Source: Bolinopsis microptera (Eukaryota; Ctenophora; Tentaculata; Lobata; Bolinopsidae). Taken from it: a stretch of DNA of 64,000 bases. The translations under genes were made by a program, and so were the position numbers. The stretch spans positions 2,146,859 to 2,210,858 of the forward strand of contig NC_087075.1 in the NCBI RefSeq assembly GCF_026151205.1, written 5' to 3'. Positions 56,870 to 64,000 of the stretch are shown here, one piece after another; position 1 is the first letter of the stretch, and each line of letters opens with the position of its first letter. The notes under the pieces were generated by a model. The model worked only from the letters and a program-made list of their open reading frames with translations. It was not told the DNA's origin and searched no databases.

Positions 56870-59600
56870 AGTTTACGAAACTTTTAGAAAATGAGTTATA
56901 TTACTTGCAACTATAACTAAGATAAATTGATCAGTATAAATATCCGGCCCAGTAAAGGCTTACTGGGCTTATCGACCTAAGAGAACAGCCCCCTGAGTGG
57001 ATTGCAAGACAGTCTCAATTGTGATCTGATGGGCCCAGTTAGAAAAGCCTGATTGTGCACAGAACATCAGCTGTATTTGTTCTTAATAGCTTGATCTGCA
57101 AGAAGAAGCAATTAGGCGCTTTAAACTGGTGTTGAGGTTGAGGGTAGATAATAGATTTCGCCATTCTCTTCCTTCAAACCATTTCCGATGGTTTGATCGA
57201 TGGTTCCTGTTATATATGACAATCAAGGCTAACCAGCCTGAAACGATAACACCGCAAACATTTGCTATACATTGAGTGATGCATCACGTTTCCATCCACC
57301 ACATTTTAAAACGGTCATAAACCGGCTAAACTTAAATAACCAACTTCAGATTTTACAAGGGCCAAACAGGGTTTTAATATTAAATCTGATAAATTTAGTC
57401 AAACATATTTCTGTTTACACAGTTATATAACTATAGACTTAGTCGGCTGCCGGACAGTTCCGCCTAACCTAGATCAAGCTACCACGAGAAGATTTAAGAT
57501 TTAAAACCAATTGTGAGCTTAAGATCATAGCAGTTATAGACTTAGAACCAAATTATATTGGTAGATTATTATCTCTGTAATAATAGACTTTACGATATCA
57601 TGGAATAAAGTAAATCATGAAATATCTCTTTTACGACACAGGACTCCGTGTCTAAAGAAGGATTGATTAACGGCTGGAAAAAATGTAACTGGATATCTGC
57701 CACAGTGCTGCTATTATTAAGGTTGAAGTAACTTTTAGCACATAAAGAAGTCTGGTTTGCTAGGTTTTAATTGATCGTATAATAACAAATAAAAATAAGT
57801 TAAGACTACAAAAACGGTCAATAGAACCTAATTATAATACCTGTATCGAGAACTCGACTTCAATGTACTATCATTCTGCCAAATTATGTCATATCTTGAG
57901 ACTTGATAGCTTCCTGAAACAGTTTTGAGTCAACATTTTCGTGATATTCTAGAAATTGAAACCAATTCTCATCTTTAAAAAAGTAAAATTCTATGGAATT
58001 TATTGAAATCTACTTTTTAAATTCTAAGAATTTGTTGATTTATTAAAATTCTGTCTCAATTAAGGGTACACGCAATGTAGTTCGACACGCCCTGTAGACT
58101 CACTTATTGGGTTCATGCTAGGCACCCTTTTAACCCCCTCTATGGTGAAGATGAGGATGGTAAGCTGTACAAGTAATGTGAGGAGAGGATGGGTACCATT
58201 TAGTACATTTTAGCTGTAGGTGTAAAGTAGCTCTTAGTCAAGGAGTATATAAATGACGGCACGACAAGGTTCTGCAACAGATCTCTGAACATGTTATCTT
58301 GTGAGCGCCGAGTGAACACTTATAAAAACACTTATAAAAACAAGGCCAGCGATGGAAGACAGTTCATTGACTAAGTCCCTGCTAGGCTGGGAGGAAAAAA
58401 GCAGGTACAGACGACCGAAAGGAGTCGTGGTTTGGGATCCTGAGTGGGTCTCGAGATTGGATAGTGTTGTCATATATCGGGCCTTATAATATTCTGAAGG
58501 TCACCAAGACGGCACTGTCTTATGGCGAGAGGTAACGGTACCATCTAAAGAACAGATTGCTGAATCATACGAGTAAAAACTCTACCTGTACAGCAGTCTT
58601 ACAGCAGACTGAGATTAAAGCGCAAGAATGGTGCTGTTATAATTTTGCGTTTAAAGTTCTAGCACCTGGAGTGGTTGTTAACATTTTGGAGAGAGCTGAG
58701 TAGGCTAGTACGGGATAGTAGGGAAGAAGTAGCTCACTGTTCCAGATGGATCTACTTCTCATCAAGGAAGAGGGAGTGGTAGGTTTTTGTGAAAAATCAT
58801 GATACGAACTTTGATGAACCCATAATAATATAGTGCAAGGATAGTATTCTCATAAGTTCTACCCTTACTACAGTGTACAATGTACATACTTAGTGATATT
58901 AAGCTGCAATCTAAAATTCATTAATTGAATCTCATAATCACTTCAAATCTTACCTAACAATTGCAGTCTAGCCTGATTGCGACATCGTTAGAAGTGAGAG
59001 ATAAAAGACATTCAATTGTAATCCAATTCTGCGAGAGAAGATTTGCCCAGACAGCTGACAAGAATGTATTACCATACTTCCTGTAAATGTGGTACAGTTA
59101 TTAAGTCCTATCAACCTTGGATATTATTTCAGTATGTTGTTTTACGTGGGCAACATTGTAGATTACAATGTTGTTGTAGAAGTACAAATCGCAACAAAAT
59201 GTAAACGAGCACACAAATTCAGGTTAATCCATGCTAGTATAGTTAGTTAATCTAAAAATAACCATAAGACAAATTAGCCAATCTCCAAGCCACATTCTTG
59301 GTTGTAGCGAGATGCACCACTGGGCCTGACATCGTGAATCAACATTCTTGGTAATTACACGAAAGAAACGTTTATAAAAGTTCACTAAAAGAGAACTAAG
59401 TGACTTATACCGGCGCCTCTTCACTGTAAACAACACTGGAAACTTTTCCCGTGCCATCTCTGCTGCCAGGTCATCCCAAGACTCTCCTAACCCACTGAAG
59501 GAAGACCAACTTCATGTCTCAGAGTACGGTCTAAAAAAACTTTGTGTCAACATAAAACTTGGCCTTTATCGTGCCTTTGGTATGAGATCCCATAGAATGC
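56870..59600. other. Intergenic DNA; one possible promoter and first exon
   Basis: TATATAAAT at 58246-58254 resembles a TATA box. About 100 bp on, an ATG in good context (GCGATGG, 58352) opens MEDSSLTKSLLGWEEKSR, and an AG|GTACAG donor follows at 58405. No next exon was identified, so this is weak. The minus-strand frame at 59224-59457 has no recognised family. Nothing else is supported. Confidence 0.2.
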
Positions 59601-60710
59601 AGCCCTCTACAGAGCGCTAGAATAACCCTAAAATTCAAAAACAAACAAGCCTCACGAGATCAAGTCGCTGTAATGTCCTGGAACATTCAGGACAGTACAG
59701 GAGACGGATCTAACAAATTTGAAAATAACGAATTTCTGACAATCCTCAAACAAGCAAACATTCTGTGTCTCCAAGAAACTAAGAAGCAGGTTAAAATCGA
59801 AGGATACCTTTCCTTTAATAGCAACCGCAAAAATTCTCGCTCAGGAGGGGTCTGCATTCTTGCTGAAAATGATTTAAGAAAATGTGTTTCCTGTGTGCCT
59901 TGTAGTGAATCTGACGATATTATTGTTGTTAAACTTGACAAAAACTTTTTTAAGCTTGATTTTGATCTATTTTTAGTATGTTATTATATTAGCCCTGCAT
60001 ATTCGTCCTATGTCAAGAAATATCCAAACTATACTGCTAAGACCTTCTCTGCTCTTGACACCCTCTGTATTAGACTACGTCAAAAAGAGGCATATCTACG
60101 AATTATCAAAATACCTGATGTTCGAAAAAGTCTGACAAGGTTTCGTATCAGCTGCCACAACCCCTACATCGAAAGGGGCAGATACGAAACCCCCCTTGTA
60201 CCAAGAGAAGAACGTTGGTGCACCTACTGCTTTTTCAGCAAAGGGCTCAAGCCTATTGAGGACGAAAGTCACGTATTGATTGACTGTTTGCTCTACTCCT
60301 CGGTTAGGGAAAAATTCAATATCCATCCCCAAAACATTGCTGACCTAGTCGGTTTGCTCTCCAACAAAACTTTAGATCCTACCACACTCACTGCCACAGC
60401 AAATGCAATCCATTCAATTCTCTCTGTGAACGAACATTATACAGCCTATTATAAGAGCCCAGACTTCCACTCAAATACTGGCAAGTGCATAATGCTATAG
60501 GACCTTAAAATAAAATTGAACCATACAAACTCGATTTATCTATTTTTCTAAAACTAGCATTATATAACATTTCTAAATTATCCCTACACACTTGTAAATA
60601 ATTAGATTTGTGTAACTTAAATTATTTCATAATTACAACTATTGTGTACTCAGGAAAGTAATTATCACTTTTGTATCCTTTGTATCTTTGTATCCTTGTA
60701 TCCATGTCTT
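59600..60710 (+). mobile_element. Internally deleted LINE with TTTGTATC tail
   Basis: The element holds a 275-codon open frame (59673-60500) and ends in a run of TTTGTATC-type units (about 60674-60706), a typical short-repeat 3' tail. The front of the endonuclease is joined in frame to the very end of ORF2, with the polymerase missing. The 5' border is not visible; traces of coding text in other frames appear upstream from about 59460. Confidence 0.8.
59673..60500 (+). CDS. Fused LINE ORF: partial AP-endonuclease plus ORF2 C-terminal CCHC region
   Basis: Residues 1 to about 118 match the start of a LINE apurinic-type endonuclease (MSWNIQ, ILCLQETKK, SGGVCILAEN). Residues from about 133 match the last part of ORF2: RKSLTRFRISCHNPYIERGR, PREERWCTYC, then EDESHVLIDC, a Cys-Cys-His-Cys cluster. 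The endonuclease GDFN and SDH motifs and the whole reverse transcriptase are absent, so the deletion removed them but kept the frame. Without these it cannot be an active nuclease or polymerase. A nucleic-acid-binding role for the C-terminal cluster is possible. It may simply be a chance-open deletion copy. Confidence 0.75.
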   Translation: MSWNIQDSTGDGSNKFENNEFLTILKQANILCLQETKKQVKIEGYLSFNSNRKNSRSGGVCILAENDLRKCVSCVPCSESDDIIVVKLDKNFFKLDFDLFLVCYYISPAYSSYVKKYPNYTAKTFSALDTLCIRLRQKEAYLRIIKIPDVRKSLTRFRISCHNPYIERGRYETPLVPREERWCTYCFFSKGLKPIEDESHVLIDCLLYSSVREKFNIHPQNIADLVGLLSNKTLDPTTLTATANAIHSILSVNEHYTAYYKSPDFHSNTGKCIML

Positions 60711-61740
60711 TATAAAATCACTCACTCACAAAATTGCCGACCCAATATCTATTGAAGTGGCGAAGATAAGCCAGACCGAGTATTACCATCCCATCCTTCT
60801 AGAGTTCATCACAAGTAGCACCCACCTTGAAGATTTTTGACACCCAGACACACCCCATTGGCACACCCCAGCTCAACAAACTTTGGATATAATCTTACAT
60901 GCTCCCGAAGGAATCCCTGTTTATCATCAGCACTTTCACTAGGTCACCAGCTTTTTCACTGAAATCATCAGCCTTTTCGCTGAAGTCATCAGCCCTTTCA
61001 CTAAAGATTTTAGCTCGTGTTCTAAACTACAAAACTTAACAAATTTTTCAAGTTCTAATACAGCGATCACGACTGTTCAGTCAAAGCATTAGCAACTACT
61101 CAACTAGGAAGGTTCTTTAAAATTCTTTAAAGGGTCATAATTACTCAAATCTCTTGCTAGCAGTCAAGTTGTTGTTCCTAGTTCTACAATTAAACGAATA
61201 CAAAATTACAGCCTTTCAGGTTTACATTTTTTGATATCCAGCTCAACATACGGCTTTGATACCAATAATGGGTATATACCGATGATCGGTGTTAATAAAT
61301 ATTTGATTATATTACCATGAAACTTAGTATTGAAGTTTAAACTCTTTCTTGTGTAAGAATAACATAAAGAAAAACGTACTAGTGTACTGGTACCAGTTAC
61401 GGAAAGCAACTATTTAATTAAATTGAAGATAAATAAACAGAATTCAGATGCACGATTCACAATACAAATACCAACGTAATCGACGGACAAATTGAGGAAA
61501 TGAAGATTTCGTTCTGAAACGAGCTATATATAAGGCTAGAACGTAGCGCTCGACTCTAAATTGAAGTAAAATTAATACGCGATCTAACGAGTTGAACTGC
61601 CACTTTTTTGGCAGTTCGAATGTTGGAATTACCACTACTGTGGTTGCGAGAAGCATATTTGATGCACGCGCGACCCAGTAGTGCATCGCGCTACAATGTC
61701 TTACACAACCTCTCCGAGCCCAAGATCCGTAGTGCGTGGT
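60711..61740. repeat. Non-coding stretch with a 21-bp tandem (60923-61006)
   Basis: TCATCAGCACTTTCACTAGG-like units start at 60923, 60944, 60965 and 60986. On the minus strand they read as a seven-residue repeat (ADDFSEK), in an open but short context. No gene was recognised. Frames at 61206-61409 and 61444-61752 (both minus) look fortuitous. Confidence 0.5.
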
Positions 61741-61908
61741 GAAGAGCCACACCCTTCTCGAGGTGCCACTGTTAAGCTTAGTAGCCTGTTCTGGGTGATT
61801 CCAGTTAAAACAGGTGAACGGTAACAGAACACTGCGGCTCTAGACCAGTTCAGGTCGAAAAATATAACCGGGACATCTGTCTCGTTAGGACTGCATGCGG
61901 TTCATCGG

Positions 61909-63351
61909 GTGCGAAGGGCCAGCATCCCTTCCACCTCAAATAACAACGCTACAGAAACAACAAGGAAAAACCGTGATAGGAGTGATTCTCGTAATGCAAG
62001 GAACGGTGATTCCAGTATGAAGCGGTCTGGGCAAAGCCGCAAGGACCCCAGGACGCAGATGAGAACGAAGAGGTCACCTTATTGCCACAGTGTTATTAGT
62101 TCACACATCACCAACGTGAACGCCGAAAAAGGGAGATCATCCCCTTCCAATTTTATAAAAAACAGACTTAACTTGGGGACGTGGAATGTTCTGTCTCTGG
62201 AAAGCAGCACATCGAAGCTTTATGAATTGTCACAGAATGTTTCTAAGTACAAGTTGGATGTTCTGGGTCTTACGGAAACACATAGACCAGGTACTGGTGA
62301 GGAAATGCTGGATAATGGGTCATTGTTCATTTATTCAGGGAGATCGGATGGGCATAGGAGGCAGGGTGTTGGGTTGGTTTTGTCAAAAACCGTCAAGAAT
62401 TCGCGTATCTCTTACACCCCTATGTCGGAGCGTATCCTAGCAGCTAGACTACATAGTCGGCACATCAATATTTCTGTTGTGGTGGCCTATGCTCCTACGG
62501 AGGATGCGCAGGATAGCGTTAAGGACGATTTTTATCAGCAGTTGGGTGGATCATTCAACAGCCTACCCAGTCACGACGTGAAGATTCTTCTTGGTGACTT
62601 CAACACCAAGATTGGGCGCGACAACTCATCTTGGTCTGGGGTAATTGGAGGAGAGTCCTTACATGAGACGTCAAGTAATAACGGACTTCGGCTGTTGGAT
62701 TTCTGTGCCATGTATCAGTTGACAGTTGGGGGAACATTGTTTCAACACAAGGACATCCATAAAGGCACCTGGAGGTCTCCCAATGGCCGTACTGTCAATC
62801 AGATAGATCATGTTTGTATCTCTACCAAGTGGAGTCACTCTCTTCTTGATGTTCGAACTTATAGAGGTGCAGACATAGGCTCTGATCACTACTTGGTCAA
62901 GAGTCCTATGAGGATCAAACTGATGGGAATCAAAAAGATACAAGGGTCACATAGAAAAGCACCAGCTATCGAGCTTCTGCGTGACCAATCTAAGGTGCAG
63001 GAGTATTGCATCGCACTGCATAACCGATTCAGTGGTCTGCCGGTGGAAGAGAGTCTGGATGGAGAGTGGGAGTTGGTCAAGGAGGGCATCAGGGAGGTTT
63101 CTTTGGAGGTTTTGGGTCAACGCCCGCGCCGGAGGAAGAAACAGCACTGGTCACAAGAGACAAAGGATCTCATCACGGAGCGGAGTAAGGTCAAGCAGAA
63201 ATGCCCTAGTGATGGATTCAATAGATCTGAGTATTCTCTTGCTAATAAGCGTGTTAAGAAGAGCTGCAAGAAGGACGATGAGAACTGGGCTTTACGGGTT
63301 GCAGCCGATCTGGAAACAGCTTCTTCACACGGTCAGCAGAGGGAGGTCTAG
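61909..63351 (+). CDS. RTE-like LINE endonuclease domain
   Basis: A 480-codon frame. The first 80 residues are basic and low in complexity. Then comes an apurinic-endonuclease fold: LNLGTWNVLSL (catalytic Asn), LGLTETHRPG (Glu), VVAYAPTEDAQ, ILLGDFNTKIG (Asp/Asn), TWRSPNGRTVNQIDHV, and GSDHYLV (Ser-Asp-His). All key catalytic positions seem present. In RTE elements this domain nicks the target to prime reverse transcription. A stop at 63349-63351 separates it from the polymerase, so the whole protein cannot be made. This endonuclease type has been co-opted as a host gene in some mammals; nothing here shows that. Confidence 0.85.
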   Translation: MRRASIPSTSNNNATETTRKNRDRSDSRNARNGDSSMKRSGQSRKDPRTQMRTKRSPYCHSVISSHITNVNAEKGRSSPSNFIKNRLNLGTWNVLSLESSTSKLYELSQNVSKYKLDVLGLTETHRPGTGEEMLDNGSLFIYSGRSDGHRRQGVGLVLSKTVKNSRISYTPMSERILAARLHSRHINISVVVAYAPTEDAQDSVKDDFYQQLGGSFNSLPSHDVKILLGDFNTKIGRDNSSWSGVIGGESLHETSSNNGLRLLDFCAMYQLTVGGTLFQHKDIHKGTWRSPNGRTVNQIDHVCISTKWSHSLLDVRTYRGADIGSDHYLVKSPMRIKLMGIKKIQGSHRKAPAIELLRDQSKVQEYCIALHNRFSGLPVEESLDGEWELVKEGIREVSLEVLGQRPRRRKKQHWSQETKDLITERSKVKQKCPSDGFNRSEYSLANKRVKKSCKKDDENWALRVAADLETASSHGQQREV

Positions 63352-63497
63352 CAGATAATCAAGTCCTTGTCAGGCAAGAAAAGTCGGAAGTCAACTGCTG
63401 TCAGAGATAAAACCGAGAAGTTGATTTCTGACCCCGCTGCTCAGCGAAAACGATGGGGTGAGCACTTCGCTGAACTACTAAACCGCAGATAGGAGAC

Positions 63498-63794
63498 GTG
63501 GACCTTTCAGACCTAGACAGTCTAGAGGTCGTACCATGTTTTCCGTATCTGAGTGATAGTGATATACCCCCTAGCAGAACAGAGATCTCTGAGGCTTTAA
63601 AGAGTCTGAAGAATCACAAGAGCCCTGGAATTGATGAAATTTCCAACGAACAGCTGAAGTATGGGGCTCCTGGTCTTTTAGACAGGCTTGAGAAACTGTT
63701 TGCACGTGTATGGGAGACAGAGAATGTGCCAGAGGATTGGGTTAAGGGTATCATTGTTATTGTCCCGAAAAAGGGTGATACATCATACTGCTAG
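63498..63794 (+). pseudogene. RTE-like reverse transcriptase, N-terminal fragment
   Basis: A 98-codon frame with the fingers region (EISEALKSLKNHKSPGIDEI, then EQLKYGAPGLLDRLEKLF, then NVPEDWVKGIIVIVPKKGD). A stop codon replaces the residue after the cysteine that normally leads into NxRGI, and the match continues beyond it to about 63950. It is the continuation of the endonuclease frame at 61909-63351. Confidence 0.75.
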
Positions 63795-64000
63795 AACAAC
63801 AGGGGCATTACCCTACGCTCCACGGCATCAAAACTCTATCAGATAATAGTGTTGCGACGGATGAATGCGGGGCTTGAAGAACTGCTCCGAGAGAATCAGT
63901 GTGGGTTCAGGAAAAACAGGTCTTGCATAGATCAGATTTATTCGCTCCGTACTATTATATATTATTCACAACAGCATTGAGTTTAATCTCCCCCTTTACA

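Larger units (their letters stand above)
61740..63985 (+). mobile_element. RTE-type LINE, 5' part, extending to the right edge
   Basis: The plus strand encodes an RTE/BovB-like endonuclease (61909-63351) followed by the front of the reverse transcriptase: ISEALKSLKNHKSPGIDEIS near 63590, WVKGIIVIVPKKGD near 63740, then NRGITLRSTASKLYQ and NQCGFRKNRSCIDQIYSLR from 63795 to 63950. In-frame stops after the endonuclease and within the polymerase show an inactive copy. The text similar to polymerase stops near 63960; whether the element is cut there or continues cannot be told. Confidence 0.85.

Noticed and set aside
59224-59457. 77-codon minus-strand frame
   Set aside because: No recognised motif, no splice or promoter support, and it lies against a LINE on the other strand.

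Overview
This window looks like nuclear DNA from an AT-rich, intron-rich, transposon-laden invertebrate animal. Evidence for an animal: secreted-protein modules on symmetric phase-1 exons, two seven-helix receptors (one with LDL-receptor class A repeats), an SLC35G/EamA-type transporter, and Penelope-like, LINE, hAT and piggyBac-like elements. I cannot name the species; a cnidarian or another early-branching or spiralian invertebrate would fit. No rRNA, tRNA or CRISPR locus was recognised.

Layout. 0-7.1 kb: the 3'-running part of a minus-strand gene for an extracellular protein. In transcript order it has a 150-residue galactose-binding-like exon, ten ephrin-receptor-like cysteine repeats (one exon each) with another farther 3', and a Sushi exon; its 3' end leaves the window at the left. 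A Penelope-like retroelement sits in one intron. 7.2-11.7 kb: no gene seen. 11.8-13.8 kb: a 149-bp tandem array, then a broken minus-strand gene of a PIN/FEN-like plus CXC family. 13.8-17.7 kb: a decayed hAT element holding a 500-bp tandem triplication. 17.7-20.9 kb: no firm gene. 20.9-23.6 kb: a TTAA-flanked foldback element full of a 16-bp palindrome. 25.0-27.4 kb: a LINE ORF1 (minus) interrupted by the 3' end of a second LINE (plus). 30.0-33.6 kb: a second Penelope-like element (minus) inside long inverted arms.

35.5-37.3 kb: a three-exon receptor gene. 38.1-39.9 kb: the C-terminal exons of an SLC35G-like transporter, whose last codons lie in the first unit of a 4.9-kb array of 70-bp repeats (39.8-44.7 kb). 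47.0-47.6 kb: a LINE fragment. 48.5-50.8 kb: an intronless 765-residue LDLa-containing receptor. 51.4-52.3 kb: two candidate exons, one with its acceptor next to nine copies of a 58-bp repeat that each carry an acceptor-like site. 52.4-56.9 kb: three non-autonomous elements with ornate ends. 59.6-60.7 kb: an internally deleted LINE with an open fused frame. 61.7-64 kb: an RTE-type LINE.

The host genes share no obvious pathway; all encode secretory or membrane products. The most unusual structures are the minisatellite born from a coding 3' end, the decoy-acceptor array, the foldback element with regularly spaced palindromes, and the mirror-image element at 55.2-56.9 kb. All calls rest on reading motifs and splice signals by eye.
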